Assembly: GCF_008123515.1 (NCBI RefSeq)
Contig: NZ_VSSR01000033.1
Coordinates: forward strand, 1-64,000
Source of the DNA: Bradyrhizobium cytisi
Lineage (GTDB): Bacteria; Pseudomonadota; Alphaproteobacteria; Rhizobiales; Xanthobacteraceae
Direction of reading: 5' to 3'
Length of the DNA: 64,000 nucleotides
Shown here in pieces: positions 34,293-42,963 of this stretch; position 1 is the first letter of the stretch, and the number at the start of each line of letters is the position of its first letter. The translations under genes were made by a program, and so were the position numbers. The notes under the pieces were generated by a model. The model had not been told where the DNA came from and searched no databases. It saw only the letters and a program-made list of their open reading frames with translations.

Positions 34293-35573
34293 TCACACGA
34301 TGGGGCGATGATGCGGCTTGAACAGCCGTCCCTTCTCCACCACCACAACGATCGCGAGCGCTGCAAGCGTCGACAGGAAGAATCCGATCGAGAACGGCAG
34401 CAGCGTGCCGTCAAAGCTCTGGCCGATCGCGGTTCCGACCGCGATGCCGATCAGCGTCGTGATCGAGCCGTAGAGCGAGGAGGCGGTGCCGGCGATGTGG
34501 CCCTGCGGCTCCATCGCGAGCGCGGTGAAATTGGCGACCATCATGCCGAACGAGAACATCATCAGCGCCGACAGCACCATGAACAGCGGAAGCGGCAGCA
34601 CACCGAGGATCTCGGTCAGCAGCATCACGCCGGCCACCGCGGTGTAGAGCGTCAGCGCGCCGTGTGAGATCACGCGCATGCCGAGCGTGCCGACAAATCT
34701 GGCGTTGAGGAAACCGGCAATGGCGGTGCCGGCCGCGATCGCCGCAAAGGCGAGCGGGAAATAGTGGCCGAGGTGATAGATGCCGGTGAACACCTGCTGC
34801 GCGGAGAACACGAAGGCGAACAGCGCGCCCATGACGGCGCCGGCGGCCGTCGCATAGCCGATGGTCTGGCGGTTGGTGACGGTCTGGCGGAAGGCCGAGA
34901 GCACATCGGCGGGCGCCAGCGATCTGCGTTCGGACTCGGGAAGGGTTTCAGGCAGCCGCAGCACGCTCCATGCGAGCGCGAGCACGCCGTAGAGCATCAG
35001 CACGACGAAAATGCCGCGCCATTGCGTGACCAGCAGCACGGCCTGTCCGAACGAGGGCGCGATCACGGGCACGGCGATGAAAATCATCATGGCAAGCGAC
35101 ATCACGCTCGCCATGCGGCGGCCGGCATAGCAGTCGCGCACGATCGAGGTCGCGATCACGCGCGTCGCGGAGGTGCCGAGGCCCTGAAGCGCACGGGCGA
35201 GCAGCAGCGTCTCGAACGAGGGCGCTGCGACCGCCAGCACGCTCGCCACCGCATAGACCGCCATGCCGCCGAGCAGCACCGGCCGGCGCCCGAACCGGTC
35301 CGACAACGGACCCATGACGAACTGTCCCGCGCCGAAGCCGATCAGGAAGGTCGACAGCACGAGCTGAAGATGGTTGGCGTTGGGAATGCCGAAAGCCGCC
35401 CCGATATTGGGCAGCGCCGGCAGCATCATGTCCATCGCGAGCGGATTTAGCGCCATGATGGACGCGATCACGACAACGAATTCGGGAAAACCCATCGGAC
35501 GGTGCCCGGAGGACACCCAGTCGTCGGCATTGACGTCGGACAAGCAGCTCACCTTTGATTCCAGAGCGCACAT
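34293..35573 (-). CDS. Bcr/CflA family multidrug efflux transporter
   Basis: A 12-helix MFS exporter of 426 residues (or 400 if translation begins at MGFPEF, 35495). MALNPLAMDMMLPALPNIG in helix 1 carries the acidic residue typical of Bcr/CflA drug/proton antiporters, GPLSDRFGRRPVLLGG is the loop 2-3 motif, and ALQGLGTSATRVIATSIVRD matches motif C region of the group. It probably exports amphipathic compounds. It is divergent from the GT87-like genes at 35873. Confidence 0.9.
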   Translation of the reverse strand: MCALESKVSCLSDVNADDWVSSGHRPMGFPEFVVVIASIMALNPLAMDMMLPALPNIGAAFGIPNANHLQLVLSTFLIGFGAGQFVMGPLSDRFGRRPVLLGGMAVYAVASVLAVAAPSFETLLLARALQGLGTSATRVIATSIVRDCYAGRRMASVMSLAMMIFIAVPVIAPSFGQAVLLVTQWRGIFVVLMLYGVLALAWSVLRLPETLPESERRSLAPADVLSAFRQTVTNRQTIGYATAAGAVMGALFAFVFSAQQVFTGIYHLGHYFPLAFAAIAAGTAIAGFLNARFVGTLGMRVISHGALTLYTAVAGVMLLTEILGVLPLPLFMVLSALMMFSFGMMVANFTALAMEPQGHIAGTASSLYGSITTLIGIAVGTAIGQSFDGTLLPFSIGFFLSTLAALAIVVVVEKGRLFKPHHRPIV

Positions 35574-35872
35574 CTAAGGCCCATGCTGCATCGCACAACC
35601 CACGTTTTGAGATGGCTGTCAGGCGGGACCGGGAGGGACAACAAATGGTGAAGAGGTCGCCGGCTCAGGCAGATCGAGATCGTCGCCGCCGTCACGCGCG
35701 ACTGGCCGCCCGCGCGTCGCGCCAGGCACAAGTTTGAAACCAGGGATTCACCATAACACCGGGGACAACCAGTCGGGGAGATGAATCCGCAACGCATCCT
35801 GTCCAATGTGGCCTGACCGGACGCCGATCAGGCGGCGTTGAGGGGATATAGCGAGCAGGCAGGGTATCAGGG
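35574..35872. other. Intergenic region, divergent promoters
   Basis: About 300 bases between the Bcr/CflA exporter and the GT87-like gene. It must hold both promoters, but no convincing -35/-10 pair was found. A short basic frame with a good GGGAGGG site starts at 35645 (MVKRSPAQADRDRRRRHARL) and runs 30 codons; it is too short and biased to call as a gene. Confidence 0.4.
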
Positions 35873-37180
35873 GTGTCGGACGTCACCGGAACAGCACGAT
35901 GGTCGGGACCGTCGGCCGAGATGGCCGGCCAGCGCAACGCCCGGCTTGCCTGCCTGATCGCACTGGTGGCGGTGCTGGTGCTCGGCAATCTCGCCAACTA
36001 TGCCGCGCCCGATATGAATTACGGCTGGGACGTCCGCGTCAACTGCGCCGCGGTCGAGGCCCATGTCGACGGGCTCGATCCGTACTACGTGAAAAATCTG
36101 AAGGGCACCCGGTTCTCTTATCCCTATCTGCCGGCGACGCTGGACGCCTTTCGTCCGTTGTGCGCAGGCGGCTTTCTTGTCGACCATCGCCGCGGCGTCT
36201 TTCTCGCCATCGCCGTGCTCTGTAGCCTGTTGCTGCCCGGGATCGGCCGGACACGCAGCTTGCGCGACGTGGCGCTGAGGGGACTTTACGTGCTCGGCGC
36301 GTTCGTTGGTTTCGAATGGGTGCTGGCCTCGGGCAATTTCGCGATCCTCGGCGGCGGACTGACCGCCGCAGCACTTGCCCTTCTGCTTCGCCCCGCGAAG
36401 CCCGATGATCGGCATGATGTCCCTCGCATGGCAGGGGCGGCACTGCTCGGCATCGTGATGTCGTTCAAGCTGGTCTTCTGCCCGGTACTGGCCGCGCTCT
36501 ATTTCCTGCCGCTGCCGCGGCGGCGGAAACTTGTCCTGATGACGGTGGCGGGCCTCGGCTTCGCGCTGCCGATCCTGGTTTCGGTCGTCTTCTATCCAGG
36601 CTTGTTCTCGAGCTGGTTGCTCGCGATCACGGGCGGGATCCCCGGTCAGCATTCTGTCCAGATCGAGGAAACCAATCCGTCGCTGCTGCTGTGGGCACAG
36701 ACCATCGTGGACCGCGTTGGACTTGCCGACAGCAAGCCGCTCGTGTTCGCCATTTACGCGCTGGCGGCGAGTGCGCTCGTGCTCGCGCCGCTCGGCTGGT
36801 CGCTGCTGCGCGCGATCCGCAACAATGAGGGATCGTTGCCGGCGCGCCTCGACCGCTGGCTGATCGATCATCCCCAGGCAGCGATGCGGATCACGGTGCT
36901 TGCGATGTACGGCCTCTATCTCTGCTCGCCGCGCCTGAAGGAATATGCGTTCTTCGAGCTCGCGGTCTACGCCGCCGTCCTGATCGTCGATCTTCCGGCC
37001 GCAGCCCTTGCAGCGGTCCTGACCATCGGCGTTGCCGTTCCGACGCTGGTCTCGATCACGGGGGTTACGATCGAAGGTGGTTTTGTCCAGCTCGCGGTCG
37101 CACTGATGTGCTTCTGGATCCTGTTGCTCGATTTTCGAGCCGAGCCGGAACGCCTCGAGCAGAAGGCCGTGCGTCCATGA
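35873..37180 (+). CDS. GT87-like (DUF2029) polytopic membrane protein, copy 1
   Basis: A 435-residue inner-membrane protein with about ten helices, resembling the GT87 polyprenol-phosphate-mannose-dependent mannosyltransferases. The first periplasmic loop has DVRVNCAAVEAHVDGLDPYY, SYPYLPATLDAFRPLCAGG, and helix 4 GFEWVLASGNFAILGGG, all repeated in the next gene. The start is a GTG at 35873; an ATG at 35921 is possible. The stop overlaps the start of the paralog by four bases (ATGA). It may build an envelope polysaccharide or glycolipid. Confidence 0.8.
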   Translation: MSDVTGTARWSGPSAEMAGQRNARLACLIALVAVLVLGNLANYAAPDMNYGWDVRVNCAAVEAHVDGLDPYYVKNLKGTRFSYPYLPATLDAFRPLCAGGFLVDHRRGVFLAIAVLCSLLLPGIGRTRSLRDVALRGLYVLGAFVGFEWVLASGNFAILGGGLTAAALALLLRPAKPDDRHDVPRMAGAALLGIVMSFKLVFCPVLAALYFLPLPRRRKLVLMTVAGLGFALPILVSVVFYPGLFSSWLLAITGGIPGQHSVQIEETNPSLLLWAQTIVDRVGLADSKPLVFAIYALAASALVLAPLGWSLLRAIRNNEGSLPARLDRWLIDHPQAAMRITVLAMYGLYLCSPRLKEYAFFELAVYAAVLIVDLPAAALAAVLTIGVAVPTLVSITGVTIEGGFVQLAVALMCFWILLLDFRAEPERLEQKAVRP

Positions 37181-38538
37181 CGAGCGTCGCCTCGTCCGCA
37201 GACGCAGGAGCGGAGCGGTCGCTTGCCGCGGGGGCGCCGCGGAGGAGCCGGCTGAGCCGCTTCCTGCTGATCTTGGCCGTATTGCTCCCCACGGCGGTCG
37301 CCGTCGATCTCAGCGTCAACAACACCTTCGGCGCGGACGTGCGGGTCAACTGTGCGGCGGTGGATGCCCATCGCGGGGGACGCGATCCCTATTTCGTCAG
37401 GAACCTGAAGGGCACTGATCTTTCCTATCCCTATCTTCCGGTCACCCTCGATGCCTTTCGGCCGCTCTGTGCCGGCGGCTTTCTCGTCGCGCATTACAAG
37501 GCCATCTATCTCGTGCTTGGGCTGATCTGCGTGCTGCTGCTGCCCGGTCTCGGCAAGGGCCGCGAGGGCCTGCGCGACGTCGTGCTGCGTGGCGTGTTCG
37601 CGCTTGGGGGTTTTCTCGGGTTCGAATGGGTCCTGGCGAGCGGCAATTTCGCGATGCTGAGCGGCCTGCTGACGGCTGCATCGCTTGCGCTGCTGCTGCG
37701 TCCCGCGCAGTCCGAAGGGCGCGAGGATGCGGGCTTCGTGCCGCAGCTCGCCGGCGCGGCCCTGCTCGGCCTCGTCACCTCGTTCAAGCTGGTGTTTGTC
37801 CCGGTCCTCGCCGCGCTCTATCTCCTGCCGCAGCCGAGACGTCGCAGGCTTGTCCTGATCGCGGTAGCGGCGGGCATGTTCGCGCTGCCGATTCTGGTTT
37901 CAATGGTGTTCTATCCCGAGCTGTTTTCAAGCTGGTTGAGCGCGATCTTCGGCCAGATTCCCGGACAGCATTCGCCGGGAAGCGAGGATAATCCGTCTCT
38001 GCTCTTCTTCGCCCAGACACTTGCCGACCGCGTGTCGCTCGCCGGCAGCAAGCCGGTCGTTGCCGTGCTCTATGGGCTCATCGCGGTCGCGCTCGTGCTC
38101 GCGCCGCTCGGCATTTTCGTGTGGCGCATGGTCAGGGCACGGGGCAGGGGCGCGAACATCTCGCCGCTTCAGGCCCTCGACGACTGGTTGATGGATCATC
38201 CCGACACCGCGCTGCGCATCACCGTGCTCGCGATGTACGCGCTCTATCTCTGCGCGCCGAGACTGAAGGTCTATGCCTTTTTCGAGGCGGCGCTTTATGC
38301 CGCCGTTCTGATCGTCGACCTGCCTGCGGTGATGGTGGCGATCGTGCTGACGATCGCGATCGCCATTCCGTTCGTGGTGGCGGTCTCCGGCATTGCGTTC
38401 GTGGACGGATTCGACCTGCTCACGGTCGCGATCGTCTGCTTCTGGATCCTGCTGTGGGCGCAGTCGGCGTCGTCAGCTCAAATGGTGCGGGCAGCCGGGG
38501 TCGAACCGGCACAGCGCTTGCGCACCGAGGGATTTTAA
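37177..38538 (+). CDS. GT87-like (DUF2029) polytopic membrane protein, copy 2, running into a tRNA gene
   Basis: A 453-residue paralog of the preceding protein with the same loops (DVRVNCAAVDAHRGGRDPYF, LSYPYLPVTLDAFRPLCAGG). It starts at the ATGA overlap. The last 18 residues (MVRAAGVEPAQRLRTEGF) are encoded by the antisense strand of tRNA-Leu, and the TAA stop lies over the anticodon loop. The paralog's C-terminus is different (FRAEPERLEQKAVRP), so the natural end of this protein was probably lost when the genes came together. Confidence 0.8.
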   Translation: MTSVASSADAGAERSLAAGAPRRSRLSRFLLILAVLLPTAVAVDLSVNNTFGADVRVNCAAVDAHRGGRDPYFVRNLKGTDLSYPYLPVTLDAFRPLCAGGFLVAHYKAIYLVLGLICVLLLPGLGKGREGLRDVVLRGVFALGGFLGFEWVLASGNFAMLSGLLTAASLALLLRPAQSEGREDAGFVPQLAGAALLGLVTSFKLVFVPVLAALYLLPQPRRRRLVLIAVAAGMFALPILVSMVFYPELFSSWLSAIFGQIPGQHSPGSEDNPSLLFFAQTLADRVSLAGSKPVVAVLYGLIAVALVLAPLGIFVWRMVRARGRGANISPLQALDDWLMDHPDTALRITVLAMYALYLCAPRLKVYAFFEAALYAAVLIVDLPAVMVAIVLTIAIAIPFVVAVSGIAFVDGFDLLTVAIVCFWILLWAQSASSAQMVRAAGVEPAQRLRTEGF

Positions 38539-38571
38539 GTCCCTTGCGTCTACCAATTCCGCCATGCCCGC
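38483..38571 (-). tRNA. tRNA-Leu (anticodon UAA), CCA encoded
   Basis: The minus strand from 38571 reads GCGGGCATGGCGGAATTGG at the acceptor and D arms, AGGGACTTAAAATCCCT at the anticodon arm with loop CTTAAAA (anticodon TAA), a variable arm of the leucine class, GCCGGTTCGACCCCGGC at the T arm, and TGCCCGC-A-CCA at the 3' end. All stems pair. Its 3' half is overlapped by the end of the GT87-like gene on the other strand. Confidence 0.97.
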
Positions 38572-38744
38572 TTGATCCAAAGAGATCAAACACTTAAGTC
38601 CCGTCCAGCCGTCTGGAATTGGCGCTTGCCGTGCTGGGCGGGCGGTTCTTCCTTAAGCGAGCCGGCGGCACAAGGCAAAGCCTCAATCCGGACATTTGGC
38701 CCTGCTTTAGGCATTCTCAATTCACGGGGACTATTTTTCCGGCC

Positions 38745-39155
38745 ATGGCTGCTTCGCTTTCCTCTTCCCTGCGCGCCTGCTGCGCGGTTGCCGCGCTGGT
38801 CGCGGCCGGCTTCGTGCTGTCCGGCTGCGCCGGCGTGAGCGAGACGATCGCTCCGGGCTTTGCCGATCCCGCCAAATACGAACTGTACGACTGCAAGCAG
38901 CTCGAAGGGGAGCGCAAGGCGCTCGCCGCCCGCACCGCCGAATTGCAGAAGCTGATGGACAAGGCGGAGACAGGGACCGGCGGCGCGGTCGTGTCCGAGC
39001 TCGCCTATCGCAACGATTATGTCGCGGTCCGTGGCTCGGCGCAGTTGGCCGACGACGCCTGGCGCAGCAACAGGTGCCGGGAAACGCCGCCCAATGCGGC
39101 GCCGGCGGCCGCTGTGCCGCAGCGGCCGGACATCAAGCCCGCTCCGAAACGCTAG
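38745..39155 (+). CDS. Small putative lipoprotein
   Basis: A 136-residue protein with a lipoprotein signal: MAASLSSSLRACCAVAALVA leads to the lipobox VLSGC, with lipid-modified Cys28. The mature part has a short helical segment (QLEGERKALAARTAELQKLM) that could form a coiled coil, two more cysteines (YDCKQ, NRCRE) and a Pro/Ala-rich tail (PPNAAPAAAVPQRPDIKPAP). ATG at 38745 is chosen because it gives the proper signal. It probably sits on the periplasmic face of the outer membrane. The function is unknown. Confidence 0.78.
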   Translation: MAASLSSSLRACCAVAALVAAGFVLSGCAGVSETIAPGFADPAKYELYDCKQLEGERKALAARTAELQKLMDKAETGTGGAVVSELAYRNDYVAVRGSAQLADDAWRSNRCRETPPNAAPAAAVPQRPDIKPAPKR

Positions 39156-39173
39156 GGCGCTGCGGCTCCTGCG

Positions 39174-40376
39174 TCAGGGCCGCCAGCCGTAGATCCAGTC
39201 CTGCCGCGCCAGCATACGGTCCGGCCCGAGTGCGCGGATCGCGAGATCGCGCGCGAGCGCGAACGGGCCGCCGAGATGATAGATCCGGCCTTGCTGCCGC
39301 GCGGTGCGCTGCACCTTCCTGACACGGGCCTGACGTATCAGGCCATATTGCTTCAGCGCAGCCGCGACGCCGGCTGCATCCTCGGCAGCCTCGATGCTCA
39401 GGTGCCGGGCGAGCACGGCTGCATCCTCGATCGCCATGCCGGCGCCCTGGGCTGCGAACGGCAGCATCGCGTGCACGGCGTCGCCGAGCAGCGCGACCTG
39501 ACCCTCGCTCCAGGGGCATCCGTCCGGAACGGCGAACAGCGCCCATTTGCGCCAGCTGTCGACGGCGGCGAGCATCATCCGCGCCGTCGGCGGCCAGCGC
39601 GGCGCTGCGAACGCTTCCATCACCTCGAGAGGATCGCCGGGCGTGCTCCAGCCCGGCCTGTTCCAGGTGCCCGGCAGCACCGCGACCACGTTGAGCTGGC
39701 GGCCGCCGGCGATCGGGTAGGCGACGAGATGGGCGTTTGAGCCCATCCAGAGCTGGACCCGCCGCGCGGTGTATTCCTTGGGCAGCTGCGTGGCATCGAG
39801 CGTGCCGCGCCAGGCGATCAACCCGGAGAAGCGCGGCTGCACCTCGGGAAACAAATGCTGGCGGACTGTCGACCAGATACCGTCGGCACCGATCAGGGCG
39901 CTGGCGAGATCGCTACGGCGGATGGTTCCGCTGCGATGGACGACCGTCAGTCCCCTGGCATGGGGAGCGACATCCTCGAACGTCGCGCCCAACTTCAAGT
40001 CGATATCGGGATGGTCTGCGATCGCGCCGGCGAGCGCGGATTGCAGGTCGGCGCGATGGACCACCCAATAGGGGACGCCGGCGCGATGGGCCGCGGGTTC
40101 GCCGAGCGGCATCCGCAAAAGTTCGCCGCCGGCCCGCGCGCTCATGATCGAGACCGCGTCCGGGACGACCGCGCGGAGCTTCAGCCGTTCCGTCAGACCG
40201 AGCTCGACCAGCACGCGGCTGGCATTGGGGGAGAGTTGCAGGCCGGCGCCGACGTCCTCGAGCCGCTCGGCCTTTTCCAGCACGACGATGCGAAAGCCGC
40301 AGGCGGCCAGCGCAAGCGCGGCCGTCAGTCCTCCGATTCCGGCACCGGCGATGACGATCGTTCGCGGGAGGGCCAC
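39174..40376 (-). CDS. FAD-dependent aromatic monooxygenase (salicylate hydroxylase-like)
   Basis: A 400-residue class A flavoprotein monooxygenase. The FAD dinucleotide motif GAGIGGLTAALALAACGF is at residues 11-28, followed by GAGLQLSPNASRVL; the second FAD motif GDAVHAMLPFAAQGAGMAIE lies near residue 300, and the DG-type motif LIGADGIWSTVRQHLF near 165. It uses NAD(P)H and oxygen to hydroxylate an aromatic ring, such as salicylate or 3-hydroxybenzoate. It lies 19 bases before the CHCC zinc-finger gene on the same strand (its stop side is upstream of nothing else). Confidence 0.9.
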   Translation of the reverse strand: MALPRTIVIAGAGIGGLTAALALAACGFRIVVLEKAERLEDVGAGLQLSPNASRVLVELGLTERLKLRAVVPDAVSIMSARAGGELLRMPLGEPAAHRAGVPYWVVHRADLQSALAGAIADHPDIDLKLGATFEDVAPHARGLTVVHRSGTIRRSDLASALIGADGIWSTVRQHLFPEVQPRFSGLIAWRGTLDATQLPKEYTARRVQLWMGSNAHLVAYPIAGGRQLNVVAVLPGTWNRPGWSTPGDPLEVMEAFAAPRWPPTARMMLAAVDSWRKWALFAVPDGCPWSEGQVALLGDAVHAMLPFAAQGAGMAIEDAAVLARHLSIEAAEDAAGVAAALKQYGLIRQARVRKVQRTARQQGRIYHLGGPFALARDLAIRALGPDRMLARQDWIYGWRP

Positions 40377-40395
40377 CCCTGACCGAGGTGAACGG

Positions 40396-40641
40396 TCAGG
40401 CCACCTTGTCCTTCAGCACGCATTCCGGCGGACGGGCTTCGCCCGCCTTCAGGTCGGCGGCGAAGCGGTACAGCGTCGAGCAGTACGGGCAGATGATCTC
40501 GTTGTCATTGCCGAGGTCAAGGAAGACGTGCGGATGATCGAACGGAGGGTTGGCGCCGACGCACATGAACTCTTGCGAGCCGATCTCGATAACGGGGACA
40601 CCGGCATCGTTATGGAAGTGCGGGACGACATGGTCGGACAT
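40396..40641 (-). CDS. CHCC zinc-finger protein (NDUFS6-like)
   Basis: An 81-residue protein whose core is a CHCC zinc site: Cys27, His38, Cys51 and Cys54 (EIICPYCSTLYRF). The family includes the 13 kDa subunit NDUFS6 of mitochondrial complex I and its free-standing alphaproteobacterial relatives. It lies 19 bases before the FAD monooxygenase start, on the same strand, so the two may share a transcript. A role in complex I assembly is known for the family, not shown here. Confidence 0.88.
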   Translation of the reverse strand: MSDHVVPHFHNDAGVPVIEIGSQEFMCVGANPPFDHPHVFLDLGNDNEIICPYCSTLYRFAADLKAGEARPPECVLKDKVA

Positions 40642-40948
40642 CGTAACTCATCCTGGAGTGGCAATGGTGGCAGACACAATCACGAACTGACGCGGCATCA
40701 TTAAGGCGCCGCGGACCATACTGATGGGTGCAGGTGATTGCTAGTCCAGCGGAACCGAAAGCTCCGCAATTGCCCCATGCTCATTTGCTCATGCAAATTC
40801 GACACAATCTTGCGGCCTGAGAGAAGCCCTTCTTTCGTCGGGGACGTTGTGTCGCAATTTTGGCATACTATGTCTGCGGACGCGTATAATTGCGGCAAAA
40901 GACGAACCATCAGGCGCAACTGATCTTAGGACCGTCCAGGCTTTCAGC
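40642..40948. other. Intergenic region with a promoter for the downstream plus-strand gene
   Basis: About 300 bases with lower GC than the surroundings, between the divergent CHCC gene and the membrane protein gene at 40949. A direct repeat TGCTCATTTGCTCATGC lies near 40780-40796. Apart from the candidate promoter at 40860-40890 no other feature was recognised. Confidence 0.5.
40860..40890 (+). promoter_or_regulatory. Candidate sigma-70 promoter with consensus -10
   Basis: TTGGCA (40860-40865) and a perfect TATAAT (40885-40890) are spaced by 19 bases, 59 bases before the ATG at 40949. The spacer is longer than the ideal 17, but consensus -10 boxes are rare in this GC-rich DNA. Confidence 0.5.
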
Positions 40949-42085
40949 ATGAAGTGGCTGCGAATCAGCTCAGCATTGACCGGGATCGCCGCATGCAGCC
41001 TTGTGCTCGTGCAGGTAGCACCGCATGCCCGCGAGGCCGGCGCGATTCTCGCCGCCCGGGACGATCCCGCGGCCCTGTCGGAACTCAAGCTCGATGCGGC
41101 TCTCGCGCACAACGACCGCCTGGTTCAGGACAATATCGAGGCAGCGCTCGCGGCCGGGGATGGCGATCTCGCCGACAGTTTTGTCACGCTCGCGCATGAC
41201 CGCAACATCGCGCTGCCCGACGATCTCCTGAGCCGGGTCAGCGATGCCGTCAAAACTGAAAATTCCACATCGCATTTCGCCAGGCGCTTTGCCACCGGGC
41301 TCGTCACCGGCAATGCCGATGATGTCGCGAGCCTGTCCGGGACCGTTGCCGGCGATCTCTTCGTGATCGGCGATATCAGGGACATCGTCCGCGAAAGCAA
41401 GCATCTCGCCATGGGCGAGGACACCGACCGCCTCGTGCTCGGCCTGGCCACCGCGGGCCTCGCGGTGACGGCCGTGACCTATGTGTCGGCCGGCGGTGCC
41501 GCGCCGGTGCGCGCCGGGCTGACGCTGGTGAAGGATGCCCGCAAGGTCGGACGGCTCGGCGAAGGTCTCGCCGCATGGGCCGGCCGGTCGGCGCGCGAAG
41601 TGGTCGACACGCCGATGCTCCAGAATGCGGTCGCCTCCGGCTCGGTGCTGCGGCCGGGTGAGACGGTGAGCGCGATCGAGGCCGCGTTCCGCGTCGAGAA
41701 GGCTGGCGCGCTGGTCCGGCTCGGCAAGGACGTCACCCGCGTAGCCGAGAAGACCGGCACGCGCGGCGCCATGGACACGCTGCGCATTGCCGAGGGCCCG
41801 AAGGACGTCGCGCGGGCGGCGCGGCTTGCGGAAGCGCAAGGCGGCAAGACACGCGCGATCATGAAGCTGCTTGGCCGCGGCGCGCTGCTGCTCATCGGCG
41901 GCGCATTCGATCTCACGCTGTGGCTGCTCGGCGCGGCCTTGACGCTGTTCGGCCTGTTGTCCTCGATCAAGGCGACCACCGAGCGCCTGACGCAAGCCTG
42001 GTGCGATCGCCGGCGACGCCGCCGGCTCCGCCGGGCGCGGCTGGCCGCCGACGCCGCTCTGGCAAACACGGCCGTCACGGCCTAA
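40949..42085 (+). CDS. Hypothetical membrane protein
   Basis: A 378-residue protein I do not recognise. The N-terminus has a hydrophobic segment (WLRISSALTGIAACSLVLVQ) that may be a signal anchor. The long middle is Ala-rich and helical, with a possible membrane-prone Gly/Ala stretch (LVLGLATAGLAVTAVTYVSA) near residue 170. A second strong hydrophobic hairpin (ALLLIGGAFDLTLWLLGAAL and following) lies near residue 310, followed by a very basic tail (RRRRRLRRARL). A terminator hairpin overlaps its stop codon. It is a single gene with its own promoter. Confidence 0.75.
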   Translation: MKWLRISSALTGIAACSLVLVQVAPHAREAGAILAARDDPAALSELKLDAALAHNDRLVQDNIEAALAAGDGDLADSFVTLAHDRNIALPDDLLSRVSDAVKTENSTSHFARRFATGLVTGNADDVASLSGTVAGDLFVIGDIRDIVRESKHLAMGEDTDRLVLGLATAGLAVTAVTYVSAGGAAPVRAGLTLVKDARKVGRLGEGLAAWAGRSAREVVDTPMLQNAVASGSVLRPGETVSAIEAAFRVEKAGALVRLGKDVTRVAEKTGTRGAMDTLRIAEGPKDVARAARLAEAQGGKTRAIMKLLGRGALLLIGGAFDLTLWLLGAALTLFGLLSSIKATTERLTQAWCDRRRRRRLRRARLAADAALANTAVTA

Positions 42086-42109
42086 AGCGCGATCTTCGTC
42101 GCGCTTTAG
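42082..42109 (+). terminator. Intrinsic terminator of the membrane protein gene
   Basis: CTAAAGCGC (42082-42090) pairs with GCGCTTTAG (42101-42109); the stem begins in the stop codon and the following bases GTTATTGTTT are T-rich. Confidence 0.75.
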
Positions 42110-42119
42110 GTTATTGTTT

Positions 42120-42168
42120 GAGCATGATCTTGCCGGAAAACCGCTACACACTTTTCCGGATCATGCTC
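42120..42168. repeat. Rhizobiales-type intergenic palindrome (GAGCATGATC)
   Basis: GAGCATGATC (42120-42129) and GATCATGCTC (42159-42168) are perfect inverses, and CCGGAAAA with TTTTCCGG pair inside around GCTACACAC. This motif is a common intergenic element in rhizobia. Confidence 0.8.
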
Positions 42169-42207
42169 TAAGATCAATCTTCCCCCACAAACACTGCGGA
42201 ACTGCTG

Positions 42208-42963
42208 ATGCCGAGCTTTCACAACGGCGCCGTTGAAATTGCCTACCTCGACGAAGGCGAGGGCGATCCGATCATCCTGCTGCACGGCTTTGCCTCGAGC
42301 AAGAACGTGAACTGGGTCTACCCGACCTGGGTCTCGGAGCTGCGCAAGAACGGCCGCCGTGCCATTGCGCTGGACAATCGCGGCCATGGCGACAGCGCAA
42401 AGCTCTACGAGCCCGCGCAATATTCGATTCCGACCATGGCCGGCGACGTGCTCGCGCTGATGGACCATCTCGCCATCCCGCAGGCCGACATCATGGGCTA
42501 TTCGATGGGCGGGCGGATGACGGCCTGGCTCGGGCTGAACGAGCCGCAGCGGCTGCGCTCGGCGATCCTCGGCGGCATCGGCATCGGCGGCCTGATCGAG
42601 GGCACCGGGCCCGGCGAGAACGTGGCGAAAGCGCTGGAAGCTCCTTCGCTCGACGACGTCACCGATCCCGTCGGCCGCACGTTTCGTGCGTTTGCAGATC
42701 AAACCCGTTCCGATCGCCGTGCGCTCGCCGCCTGCCTGCGTGGCACGCGCGATCTCATGACCAGGGACGAGGCCGCGCGCATCGACGTGCCCGTGCTGAT
42801 CGCGGTCGGTTCGACCGATGACGTCGCGGGTTCGGCCAGCGCGTTAGGAGCGATCATCCCCGGTTCGGAAGTGCTCGATATTCCGGGCCGCGACCACATG
42901 CGCGCGGTCGGCGACAAGGTCTACAAGACCGGCGTGCTGGATTTCCTGGCACGGCGCGGCTGA
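42208..42963 (+). CDS. Alpha/beta hydrolase
   Basis: A 251-residue alpha/beta-hydrolase. The oxyanion HGFASSKN region follows strand 3, Ser99 in GYSMGGR is the nucleophile, and His in GRDHMRAV near residue 231 completes the triad, with a candidate Asp in VGSTDDVAGS. It probably hydrolyses an ester or a carbon-carbon bond of a small molecule in the cytoplasm. Its 3' 120 bases overlap, in antisense, the end of the membrane protein gene on the other strand. Confidence 0.88.
   Translation: MPSFHNGAVEIAYLDEGEGDPIILLHGFASSKNVNWVYPTWVSELRKNGRRAIALDNRGHGDSAKLYEPAQYSIPTMAGDVLALMDHLAIPQADIMGYSMGGRMTAWLGLNEPQRLRSAILGGIGIGGLIEGTGPGENVAKALEAPSLDDVTDPVGRTFRAFADQTRSDRRALAACLRGTRDLMTRDEAARIDVPVLIAVGSTDDVAGSASALGAIIPGSEVLDIPGRDHMRAVGDKVYKTGVLDFLARRG

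Noticed and set aside
35645..35737. 30-codon basic frame with a good ribosome site
   Set aside because: Very short, Arg-rich as expected by chance in GC-rich DNA, with no neighbour suggesting a role. Mentioned only in the intergenic entry.
38483..39155. Genomic island border at tRNA-Leu
   Set aside because: No integrase gene and no partial tRNA repeat was seen in the window, so an island cannot be claimed from this sequence alone.
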